Source: Candidatus Pelagibacter sp.
GTDB lineage: Bacteria; Pseudomonadota; Alphaproteobacteria; Pelagibacterales; Pelagibacteraceae
Direction: 5' to 3'
Length of the DNA stretch: 9,519 nucleotides
NCBI GenBank assembly: GCA_002704625.1
Contig: PAGZ01000018.1
Span: 1 to 9,519 of the forward strand
Under the pieces are notes generated by a model. It saw nothing but the letters and a program-made list of their open reading frames with translations, did not search any database and was not told the DNA's origin. How positions within the stretch are numbered: position 1 is the first letter of the stretch; every line of letters begins with the position of its first letter. Position numbers and translations under genes: made by a program. This document shows, in pieces, positions 1-6,115 of the stretch.

Positions 1-1
1 A

Positions 2-238
2 GACTGGAAGATTTTATATAACTACAATAATTCTCTTAGCTTTGGGAAAATAGATCAATTAATTGTTTGCAATGTTTCATCACTTAATATGATATTTATT
101 AAAATCTATCAATTTTTTCTGACAATAAATTCTAAATTAAATTCTTTAAAGAAAACTACTAGGCATTATTTGTTTCTATTTATTAAAGCTATTTTTCCTG
201 ATAAAGTTTATAAAAAATTGAAAAATATTTTGCGATAA
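2..238 (+). CDS. 3' end of an unrecognised gene (partial)
   Basis: An open frame enters from the left edge and runs for 78 codons to a TAA at 236-238. The visible C-terminal peptide is rich in Lys, Phe and Ile and ends in a basic stretch (FPDKVYKKLKNILR). I see no catalytic motif and do not recognise the family. A basic C-terminal tail of this kind is common in glycosyltransferases and other sugar-pathway enzymes, but that is only a contextual guess. The stop overlaps the ATG of the next gene in the form TAATG (shared base 238). This supports it as a real gene translationally coupled to the membrane glycosyltransferase that follows. Confidence 0.6.
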   Translation, partial: DWKILYNYNNSLSFGKIDQLIVCNVSSLNMIFIKIYQFFLTINSKLNSLKKTTRHYLFLFIKAIFPDKVYKKLKNILR

Positions 239-1875
239 TGAATACTAAAAAAATACAAAAAGAAGATATTTTAATGCTATTTTTGATGGTTATTTTTTTA
301 TATCATCAATATAATTCAGTAATTTTTGGCGGAACTGTTTTTGATGACTTGGGTCACATAAGCACTTCAGAAAGAATTATTGATAAGACTATTCTGTTCT
401 TTCAAGACCCTAACAATCCTTTTTTATCAGAGTTCAATGCATTTAATTACGAATTTTATGGATACATTGTTGCTATTCCGGTTTTTATATTTTCAAACAA
501 TCAGTTTGTTTTAAACTTTTTTTCAAATTTGCTTCAAAATAATCCAAATGTAGATATAAACAATATTGAAGAGTTTAATTATATTGTCAGATACAACACA
601 ATCAATATATATGTAGTGATCATTTTATTCTTGGCATACCTTCTCCTCAATAATTTTTATAATAAAAGAGACTCTTTACTTGTAATTCTTTTCCTTATAA
701 TGATTCCATCTTTTAACGGTCAAGCATTGTTCAACATTAAAGATATTCCTTTCTCACTACAACTGTTTTTAGCAACTCTGTATCTTGTTGTTATTGAAAA
801 GAAAAGAGGTGGAATTAAAAATGCATCTATAAAAGAAAAATTATTTATAATGCTATTTATCAGCTCGGTGCTTTTGGTCAGGCTTAATGGAATAGTTTTT
901 ATTGGGTTAGTGTCTTTATATTTACTTGGATCATCAAAAGAAAAATTTAACTATATATTTAATTATTTCTATTTATATGTAGGATCTTTTATTTTATTTT
1001 TTTTAGGTTCACCATCTTCTTGGCAAAAACCAAAACTCTTTCTTACTGAGGTTATTAAAACACAATTTTTTTTAGAATGGACAGGTTCTACCTTAACAAA
1101 TGGTGATTTTATTTTTGCCATGGATATGGAACCAAGCTACTTATCTACTTGGTTTTTTTACAGGTTGCCTATAGTTTTTCACATATCACTAATTATTGGA
1201 ACTATTATTTTCTTTTCTTCACGAAAAAAAAGTGAAATTTTTAAAATTTCACTTTTTTATATTTATTTTATCAATCTTGCCTTTGTAATATATTTACCCG
1301 CATCTTACGATGGCATAAGGCAGTATATTTTTCTACTGCCTTTTTTTAGTATTGTTTTATTAGAAGTCTTAACATTTGTAAATAATAATCTTTTAAAAAA
1401 TGTCACTGTACTTTTTATAATATTTTACATGCTTTACACCCAGATAGGTTTGGGGCCATACAAGTATGTTTACTTTAATGAGTTTACTAATCGAGAAAAT
1501 ATCTCAATATATTGTGATGAAGTAGGTGGATGTGGAGATTGGGCTACAGATTATTTGGGTTTTTCAGGAAAAGAATTATCAAAAAAAGTATTAGAACTTA
1601 ATACAGAAGAAGTATACATTTGTGAACCCACTTATGCTTTTGACCCCTTTTTAAACAACAAAGTAAAGATTTTAAATTATGGAAGTATTAGTCAATTTCC
1701 AGTTGATAAAGAATTCATTATATTAAATCTGCATAGGCCAATGTCAAGATATGATTTATGTGGTTTTACTGACATGGATAAAAAATATAGTTGTGAACTT
1801 GTCGAATCAGTAACAACAAACCTTAGAGGATATGAAATTTATTTAAGTTATATCCAGAAGTGTGTGTTTACCTAA
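238..1875 (+). CDS. PMT/GT39-like polytopic membrane glycosyltransferase
   Basis: This 545-residue integral membrane protein probably moves a sugar from a polyprenyl-phosphate donor onto a glycan, lipid or protein on the outer face of the inner membrane. Residues 12-30 form the first membrane segment, followed by a loop with an acidic pair (Asp36-Asp37), the position of the catalytic acidic residues in GT-C enzymes of the PMT/ArnT type. FNIKDIPF at about 165-172 matches the N-x-KDIPF motif of that group, as do R215, SYDGIR at about 356-361 and YKYVYFNEF at about 408-416. Many hydrophobic helices fill 70-405, and a soluble C-terminal domain covers about 417-545 (DYLGFSGKEL near 438 resembles the DYWGLSYKEA stretch of relatives). 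The ATG overlaps the previous stop and has no clear Shine-Dalgarno. Acceptor and sugar are unknown. Two strong hairpins lie within its coding sequence. Confidence 0.82.
   Translation: MNTKKIQKEDILMLFLMVIFLYHQYNSVIFGGTVFDDLGHISTSERIIDKTILFFQDPNNPFLSEFNAFNYEFYGYIVAIPVFIFSNNQFVLNFFSNLLQNNPNVDINNIEEFNYIVRYNTINIYVVIILFLAYLLLNNFYNKRDSLLVILFLIMIPSFNGQALFNIKDIPFSLQLFLATLYLVVIEKKRGGIKNASIKEKLFIMLFISSVLLVRLNGIVFIGLVSLYLLGSSKEKFNYIFNYFYLYVGSFILFFLGSPSSWQKPKLFLTEVIKTQFFLEWTGSTLTNGDFIFAMDMEPSYLSTWFFYRLPIVFHISLIIGTIIFFSSRKKSEIFKISLFYIYFINLAFVIYLPASYDGIRQYIFLLPFFSIVLLEVLTFVNNNLLKNVTVLFIIFYMLYTQIGLGPYKYVYFNEFTNRENISIYCDEVGGCGDWATDYLGFSGKELSKKVLELNTEEVYICEPTYAFDPFLNNKVKILNYGSISQFPVDKEFIILNLHRPMSRYDLCGFTDMDKKYSCELVESVTTNLRGYEIYLSYIQKCVFT
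1226..1258 (+). repeat. perfect 16-bp inverted repeat inside the GT39-like gene
   Basis: The arms at 1226-1241 and 1243-1258 are perfect reverse complements around the single base T1242. Each arm contains an A6 run, GTGAAA and T4, or the complement. As RNA the central bases would open into a small loop, leaving a long stem that contains two G-C pairs and ends in a T run. The structure is nearly symmetric, so it could form on either strand. It lies in codons 330-341 of an intact gene. Confidence 0.8.
1317..1347 (+). terminator. intrinsic-terminator-like hairpin inside the GT39-like gene
   Basis: AAGGCAGTA at 1317-1325 pairs perfectly with TACTGCCTT at 1334-1342 across an 8-base loop, and T1341-T1347 forms a run of seven T that starts within the stem. 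The 9-bp stem holds four G-C pairs, which stands out in this AT-rich DNA. By shape it is a textbook rho-independent terminator on the + strand. However, it lies inside an uninterrupted reading frame (codons 360-370, around the conserved DGIRQYIFLLP stretch), so termination activity is uncertain. Confidence 0.4.
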
Positions 1876-1949
1876 AAATTTAATATTATCTTACATATTT
1901 TTTTAAAATTAACACAAGCACATCAGAGATATTTATTCATTTATGTATT

Positions 1950-1955
1950 TATAAT
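1950..1955 (+). promoter_or_regulatory. possible -10 element before the second membrane gene
   Basis: The 107-base gap between the two membrane genes (1876-1982) contains a consensus TATAAT at 1950-1955, 27 bases before the ATG at 1983. I see no convincing TTGACA-like -35 at normal spacing, and TATAAT arises easily by chance in such AT-rich DNA. Apart from this and the overlapping inverted repeat I see nothing else in the gap. Confidence 0.25.
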
Positions 1956-1975
1956 TTATTTGTAATAATAAATTA
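1952..1975. repeat. 9-bp perfect inverted repeat just upstream of a start codon
   Basis: TAATTTATT at 1952-1960 and AATAAATTA at 1967-1975 are perfect reverse complements separated by six bases. The repeat ends seven bases before the ATG at 1983 and overlaps the candidate -10. It could be a small operator or a weak hairpin near the ribosome binding region. All nine pairs are A-T, so chance is a serious alternative. Confidence 0.5.
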
Positions 1976-1982
1976 AAACAAA

Positions 1983-3635
1983 ATGATAAATTCTTTATTT
2001 TTTATATTCTTCTATTTTTTATGTTTTTATATTGGTAGAGGAATTGTAATTATTTTTGAATTCCTGCTTAAAAAGAAATTTTTAGAGTACAAATTTTTTG
2101 AAGTTCCTTTGTATATCTTTTATCCCATAATTTATCTATTTTTTGTTGGGAATATTGTCATGATTGCTAATTTCTTTACAAAAGGTTTCAATATAATTGT
2201 TGTTATAATTTCAACAGTACCTTTAGTATTTAATTTATTTCAAAAAGGAGATTGGAATAAAAAATTCAATATATTGAGTATTACAACTTTGTTTATTCTT
2301 GGCCTTAGTTCAAATAATATAACATTTCACCAAGATGCAGCATCATATCATTTAAGTCACCAACAATTTATTAGGACAGAAAAAATAGTTCTTGGGATGG
2401 CTAATTTACACGTTAGATATGGTTTTTCTTCCATGAGTGAGTATGTAAACTCTTTCTTTTGGCTTAACAACAATTTTATTATTGTTCATTTCGTAAATCT
2501 AATATTTATATCAACCTTTTATTTATTTTTTATATGGATAATTTACAATTCAAAAAATTTTTATTACAGACTGACTACATTGTCAGTTTGTCTTTATGGA
2601 GTTTTGGATAATTTTGGTATAGAAGGGGGAAAAAATGGATATTTTGATATAGATACTATTGGTAAACAAGATGGTGCTTTTGCTGTTTTATTTTTCTTTT
2701 CTAATTTCTTTATCATTAAACAAATAATAAGCCCAAAAAAATATAGAAATGAAAACTTACTATTTATATTACTTTTAGTAACCTTTGCAATTCAATATAG
2801 AATTTTTGGCTTTTTATCTTTAGTAGGAGTTACAATTATAGTTTTTCAAAATTTGAAAAAAATAAATTTCAAAGTTTTTCTTTTTCCATTAATTCTAGGA
2901 ATAGTGTGGTCTGTTAAAAATTACTTGACTACATCTTGTTTGATTTTTCCAGTAGCTTTTTCATGCATGCCATCATTATGGTCAAACAAATACTTAGCTA
3001 TTTCACAAAATGAAGAATTAAGATTTTTTCATAAAGCTTACAATATTAACTCAGAATCTATTTTCGATTGGTATTTTAAATGGAGTGATAGATATTTAAA
3101 TTACTATATCTCAAAAAATTTATTAATAAGCTTTTTATTAATCATAATATTTCTTCACATTTTCTTTAAATTTTCTAAAAAAAACAATAGAACAAACTTT
3201 TTTATTTTTATCTATGTATTATTTTTGTTAATAGCTTGGATGTTGTCAGCTCCATCAATAAGATTTGGTTCGGGTATTTTTATACTTATAATTTGCTCTT
3301 ATTCACTGTTTTTTTCTGATTTACGATTTCCAAAATTAGATAAATTTTTTAGGCAAAAATCAATGCTTTTATTGCTAGTATTTTTAACAGTATTTAGTAC
3401 TCCTTTATTTGATAATTACAAAACTGTTAAATCAAATTTTGAACTCAGAAAGATTGAACCAATGTACCTTGTGTATGAAAAAAATTTAAATAATTGGGGA
3501 GAACAAGTAAAAAATATTGATGGTCAAGATATTGAATTTTGTTGGATAAATAAAAATTGCATCCCTCCTAATAGCAATAAAATTGAAGAATTTGATATGT
3601 TTTCCTACAGGGTAATTAAGGTTGTTAATAAGTAG
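1983..3635 (+). CDS. polytopic membrane protein, LIC_10190-type (putative GT-C-like)
   Basis: A 550-residue membrane protein with about a dozen hydrophobic segments. After three or four N-terminal helices comes a loop with HQDAASYHL at about 116-124, followed by GMANLHVRYGFSS at about 138-150. From memory these correspond to the D-x-x-x-YHL and GLxNLHxRxxFNSS motifs of the LIC_10190-type family of surface-polysaccharide membrane proteins. KNYLTTSCLIFPV at about 312-324 matches the family's later N-Y-x-T-S-x-x-x-x-P motif. The acidic residue in the first large loop suggests a GT-C-like fold acting on polyprenyl-linked substrate, but I know of no proven activity. The last 80 residues or so are mostly soluble and hold several Cys. 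The ATG has no Shine-Dalgarno; stop TAG is followed at once by TAA. The gene sits 107 bases after the GT39-like gene on the same strand. Confidence 0.75.
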   Translation: MINSLFFIFFYFLCFYIGRGIVIIFEFLLKKKFLEYKFFEVPLYIFYPIIYLFFVGNIVMIANFFTKGFNIIVVIISTVPLVFNLFQKGDWNKKFNILSITTLFILGLSSNNITFHQDAASYHLSHQQFIRTEKIVLGMANLHVRYGFSSMSEYVNSFFWLNNNFIIVHFVNLIFISTFYLFFIWIIYNSKNFYYRLTTLSVCLYGVLDNFGIEGGKNGYFDIDTIGKQDGAFAVLFFFSNFFIIKQIISPKKYRNENLLFILLLVTFAIQYRIFGFLSLVGVTIIVFQNLKKINFKVFLFPLILGIVWSVKNYLTTSCLIFPVAFSCMPSLWSNKYLAISQNEELRFFHKAYNINSESIFDWYFKWSDRYLNYYISKNLLISFLLIIIFLHIFFKFSKKNNRTNFFIFIYVLFLLIAWMLSAPSIRFGSGIFILIICSYSLFFSDLRFPKLDKFFRQKSMLLLLVFLTVFSTPLFDNYKTVKSNFELRKIEPMYLVYEKNLNNWGEQVKNIDGQDIEFCWINKNCIPPNSNKIEEFDMFSYRVIKVVNK

Positions 3636-3639
3636 TAAT

Positions 3640-3670
3640 CAAATTGTAGATTTGTTCAAAATATTTTTTT
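3640..3670 (+). terminator. weak hairpin plus T run between convergent genes
   Basis: CAAAT at 3640-3644 and ATTTG at 3650-3654 form a 5-bp stem with a 5-base loop just after the stop of the membrane gene, and a seven-T run follows at 3664-3670. The stem is short and the T run lies nine bases beyond it, so this is a poor intrinsic terminator. Its position between two converging genes is the main support. The T run overlaps the end of the - strand aminotransferase gene. Confidence 0.25.
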
Positions 3671-4745
3671 AAGAAGTAAATGAATTTACCACAGAAGAAA
3701 TGTAAGAAACATCTTTTGATGTTAAATTGTTTGAAGACGGCAACCAAAGTATTTTTTTAAAAATACTTTCTGAGTACTTCAGATCACTAGTTCTGTATTT
3801 ACTTAAATATTTTTGTAAACTTAAAGCCGGATAGGAATCTCTTGTTTCAATACCTTTACTGTTAAGCCTATCAACAAGCATTTTTTTATTTTTAATTGTA
3901 TTTAATTTAATATCATAAAACCATGGCAGTTCATTGTCTTTGAATCCTATAAAAGAAACATTCGGATTATTAATTGTTTTTTCATAAACTTTGAGTAATG
4001 TTTTTTTATTATTAATGAACCTTTCTATTTTGTTAAACTGTGATAGACCTAAGGAAGATTGTAAGTCAGTTATTTTGAAATTTAAACCGAAACCCTTATG
4101 CCAATCATTTTTATCTTTAACCCTATTAAAATATTTTAAATCTGATAAGTAATCAAAATATTTTTTATTGTTAGTAAGTATCATCCCACCCTGTCCCATA
4201 GTGATTAATTTATGCGGTGTAAATGAAAAAATACTTAAATCACCCAATGAACCACACATTAAATTTTTATACGAAGATCCAAGAGCATGAGCAGAATCTT
4301 CAATAAATTTTATATTGTTATTTTTGGACCAATTATAGATTTTTTTTCCATCTCCGGTTCTTCCATTTAATGGCACAAAAATAATCGCGTCTATATTTTT
4401 TTTAGTTAATAATTTATCATATGACATACACAGATCTTCATCAACATCAACTATTACTGGCTTAGCACCTGCCCAAATTACTGCATTTATTGTAGCAATC
4501 ATAGTTAGGTTTGGTATTGCTACCCTGTTTCCTTTTCCTATTCCTGCTGCTAATAAGCTAAGGTATATAGCTATTGTTCCATTTGGTACAGATAAGCAAT
4601 ATTTTCTATCAACAAAATTTTTTATTTTATCCTCAAGCTTTTTTGTAATCCTGTGTTCTGTTATCCATCCGCCAGAGTTTAAATAGCTTGATACACTTTT
4701 AACGTCCTCTTGGTCTATGTAAGGTTCAACTTGGTTATATTTCAA
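3669..4745 (-). CDS. DegT/DnrJ/EryC1-family PLP-dependent sugar aminotransferase
   Basis: A 358-residue fold-type I aminotransferase that would convert a keto group on a nucleotide sugar to an amine, usually with glutamate as donor. SGGWIT at about 24-29 is the family's N-terminal signature. SVPNGTIAIYLSL at about 52-64 is the cofactor phosphate region, IEDSAHALGS at about 148-157 carries Asp150 for the PLP ring nitrogen, and FSFTPHKLITMGQGG at about 173-187 contains the Schiff-base Lys179. The last motif reads GQGG where GEGG is commoner; both occur in the family. DLQSSLGLSQ (about 227-236) and the C-terminal region are complete. The start must be TTG at 4745-4743, since the next in-frame Met is residue 82. 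An AGGA seven bases upstream supports it. The TTG overlaps the cupin stop (TTGA). It is the last gene of the - strand operon; substrate is unknown. Confidence 0.92.
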   Translation of the reverse strand: MKYNQVEPYIDQEDVKSVSSYLNSGGWITEHRITKKLEDKIKNFVDRKYCLSVPNGTIAIYLSLLAAGIGKGNRVAIPNLTMIATINAVIWAGAKPVIVDVDEDLCMSYDKLLTKKNIDAIIFVPLNGRTGDGKKIYNWSKNNNIKFIEDSAHALGSSYKNLMCGSLGDLSIFSFTPHKLITMGQGGMILTNNKKYFDYLSDLKYFNRVKDKNDWHKGFGLNFKITDLQSSLGLSQFNKIERFINNKKTLLKVYEKTINNPNVSFIGFKDNELPWFYDIKLNTIKNKKMLVDRLNSKGIETRDSYPALSLQKYLSKYRTSDLKYSESIFKKILWLPSSNNLTSKDVSYISSVVNSFTS

Positions 4746-5152
4746 ATTCTTGTCCTGTCTATATCAGGTCCAAAATACGGTCCATTTTTTGTTTCTATGA
4801 CTATTGCATCCTCAATAATAAAATACTCGTGAGCACCATTAAACTGAACTATCATCTCACCTTTGTTTACAATATGAGAAGATATAAATTCACCTGATTC
4901 TTCGTATAAGTTACATTTAATGCACCCACTTACAACATAAACTGTTTCGTTGGTTTTTGTAGCCTCTCTTGGAAATGTATTGTGATAGTGAGTTTCGAGT
5001 CTTTTGTCTTTTTCGTAATTCCAAATTCCAACTTGAATAAAATTCTCATCTTCTGTTAAGAAAGTGAGTCCTTTGTCTGATACCTCTGGTCTTATTATGG
5101 AAGCTAGGTGAAGTTTTCCCGAATATATTTTTTCTATTACTTCTTTATTCAT
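4742..5152 (-). CDS. small cupin-fold protein, probable sugar-modification enzyme
   Basis: A 136-residue single-domain protein with both cupin motifs. Motif 1 is HYHNTFPREATKTNETVYVV at about 56-75 followed by SG, with a His-x-His pair and a Glu as candidate metal ligands. Motif 2 is KGEMIVQFNGAHEYF at about 97-111 with a His. The ending IETKNGPYFGPDIDRTRI resembles the GPYxGxxxDKTR tail of small cupins I associate with polysaccharide clusters; I know of no proven reaction for them. Cupins in this context can be sugar epimerases or ketoisomerases (RmlC, FdtA), but the sequence does not look like either. The ATG lies eight bases inside the end of the epimerase frame (TAA at 5147-5145) and the stop overlaps the aminotransferase start, so all three genes should be cotranscribed. 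A role on the intermediate between epimerase and aminotransferase is inference from position. Confidence 0.8.
   Translation of the reverse strand: MNKEVIEKIYSGKLHLASIIRPEVSDKGLTFLTEDENFIQVGIWNYEKDKRLETHYHNTFPREATKTNETVYVVSGCIKCNLYEESGEFISSHIVNKGEMIVQFNGAHEYFIIEDAIVIETKNGPYFGPDIDRTRI
4753..4756 (-). promoter_or_regulatory. Shine-Dalgarno (AGGA) for the TTG-started aminotransferase
   Basis: Read on the - strand, AGGA lies seven bases before the TTG at 4745-4743, inside the end of the cupin gene. Most other genes here lack a clear Shine-Dalgarno. This site therefore decides the unusual start and suggests coupling of aminotransferase translation to that of the cupin. Confidence 0.55.
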
Positions 5153-5519
5153 TATTTTCTGAATACCATTCTACAGTTTTTTTAATTCCTTGGTTAAGTT
5201 CAATCTCTGGTTTCCAATCTAGAATTTTACTACCCAATGTTCCATCAACTGTCTTTTTCATTACACCATCAGGTTTTTCTACATTATAAGTAAATTCACC
5301 GTCCCATTTAATTTCATCAGCTATTGTTTGAGCAATTTCTGTAACTGAATACCCTTTATTTACCCCTACATTAAAAAAATAGTACCCCGGATCTAGACTT
5401 AGACATTTAATCAATGCATTTGCACCATCTTCTACGTACAGCCATTCTCTAATAGGTTTTCCTGTTCCCCAAATTTCAATAGTTTTTCTGTTTTCTTTTT
5501 TTGCATCATATATTTTTTT
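5145..5519 (-). CDS. C-terminal part of a frameshifted NAD-dependent epimerase
   Basis: This frame holds the substrate-binding C-terminal part of the enzyme whose N-terminus lies at 6069-5506. From about 5510 it reads YDAKKENRKTIEIWGTGKPI and then REWLYVEDGANALIKC, the W-G-x-G-x-P-x-RE(F/W)-L-Y-V-(E/D)-D motif of extended short-chain dehydrogenases. NVGVNKGYSVTEIA, DGVMKKTVD and a closing WYSENNE follow. The frame is open only from 5519, and its first usable start is TTG at 5414-5412, which falls inside the conserved domain. It is therefore a broken continuation, not an independent gene. If one A is removed from the A9 run at 5521-5513, the two parts join into one 307-residue protein, the normal length for GDP-L-fucose-synthase-like enzymes. 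Confidence 0.85.
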   Translation of the reverse strand, partial: KKIYDAKKENRKTIEIWGTGKPIREWLYVEDGANALIKCLSLDPGYYFFNVGVNKGYSVTEIAQTIADEIKWDGEFTYNVEKPDGVMKKTVDGTLGSKILDWKPEIELNQGIKKTVEWYSENNE

Positions 5520-6069
5520 TTATTAGAGCTCCTAAAGCATGCGATCTTTCTTCTTCGAAATGATCCTCAGGTCCATACATATTTGAAAATACTACATTCA
5601 TGCTTGTTACGTTGTATTGATCAAAGAAGCTTTTTCCTAAACCAACTGTTGTTCTCTTAGCCATTCCGTAATTAAAAACTGATTCATGCGGAGGTCCATT
5701 CCAAAAATTACTCTCTTCATAAGTTTCTAGATTTCCTGGATACGCACAGTTAGAAATAGGATTAATTATCCTATTTACATCACAATTAACTGCTGCAGAA
5801 TAGATATTTGCTGACATAATCATATTTTTATGGAGTAAATCTGCTTGATATTTATAGCCAAATGATATTCCACCTACAAAAGCAGCACAGTTGATAATTG
5901 ATTCTATATTATGACTTTTTAAGTAATTTTCTAATTCATTTTTATCAGAAATGTCTATATGTTTTTTACCCTTAATTTCAATAAAATCATTTCCCTTTGC
6001 ACTTAATTTGTTTTTTACATGCTTACCTAAGAAGCCTTCTGATCCAATAATTAATGTTTGTTTTTCCAT
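5506..6069 (-). CDS. N-terminal part of NAD-dependent epimerase/dehydratase (GDP-L-fucose-synthase-like), frameshifted
   Basis: An extended short-chain dehydrogenase that would epimerise, reduce or dehydrate a nucleotide sugar in the cytoplasm. The Rossmann nucleotide motif is GSEGFLG at 9-15. DISDKNELENYL at about 39-50 and INCAAFVGG at about 59-67 match the GDP-fucose-synthase-like branch. The catalytic set is Ser107 in ISNCAYP with Tyr134 and Lys138 in NYGMAKR, and FSNMYGPEDHFEEERSHALG follows at about 161-180. The frame then ends early at residue 187 just after an A9 run, while the rest of the protein continues in another frame (5519-5145). This is the first gene of the - strand operon with the cupin and aminotransferase. 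Its ATG is 46 bases from the divergent ATG at 6116 and lacks a strong Shine-Dalgarno. It resembles Fcl/WcaG, but the substrate cannot be read from the sequence, so no symbol is given. It is either a true disrupted gene, a slippage-controlled gene or a sequencing error. Confidence 0.88.
   Translation of the reverse strand: MEKQTLIIGSEGFLGKHVKNKLSAKGNDFIEIKGKKHIDISDKNELENYLKSHNIESIINCAAFVGGISFGYKYQADLLHKNMIMSANIYSAAVNCDVNRIINPISNCAYPGNLETYEESNFWNGPPHESVFNYGMAKRTTVGLGKSFFDQYNVTSMNVVFSNMYGPEDHFEEERSHALGALIKKNI
5513..5521 (-). repeat. A9 homopolymer at the epimerase frameshift
   Basis: On the coding (-) strand nine A lie between CTAAT and TATATG. With nine A the upstream frame reads ALIKKNI and stops at TGA 5508-5506. 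With eight A it reads ALIKKIYDAKKEN and continues through the conserved C-terminal domain. This is the longest single-base run I could find in the window; other runs reach seven or eight. Such tracts are prone to sequencing error, replication slippage and polymerase slippage. Confidence 0.9.
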
Positions 6070-6115
6070 TACACTATCTAATAAATATTAATCTTAATAC
6101 TATTATTATTTGATT
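6070..6115. promoter_or_regulatory. short divergent intergenic region, presumed promoters
   Basis: The 46 bases between the divergent ATGs at 6069 (-) and 6116 (+) are almost pure A/T and must carry, or partly overlap, promoters for the sugar-modification operon and the glycosyltransferase pair. TATTAT-like -10 candidates lie near 6101-6106 for the + strand, but I cannot assign a convincing -35 or operator. The call rests on gene orientation. Confidence 0.35.

Noticed and set aside
5145..5414. An independent 89-residue protein starting at TTG 5414
   Set aside because: The conserved epimerase sequence IWGTGKPIREWLYVEDGANA continues in frame upstream of that TTG, so this is the tail of the frameshifted gene.
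6110..6115. TTG at 6110 as the start of the GT4-like gene
   Set aside because: ATG at 6116 is two codons later and neither has a Shine-Dalgarno; the ATG is the simpler choice, though the TTG cannot be excluded.
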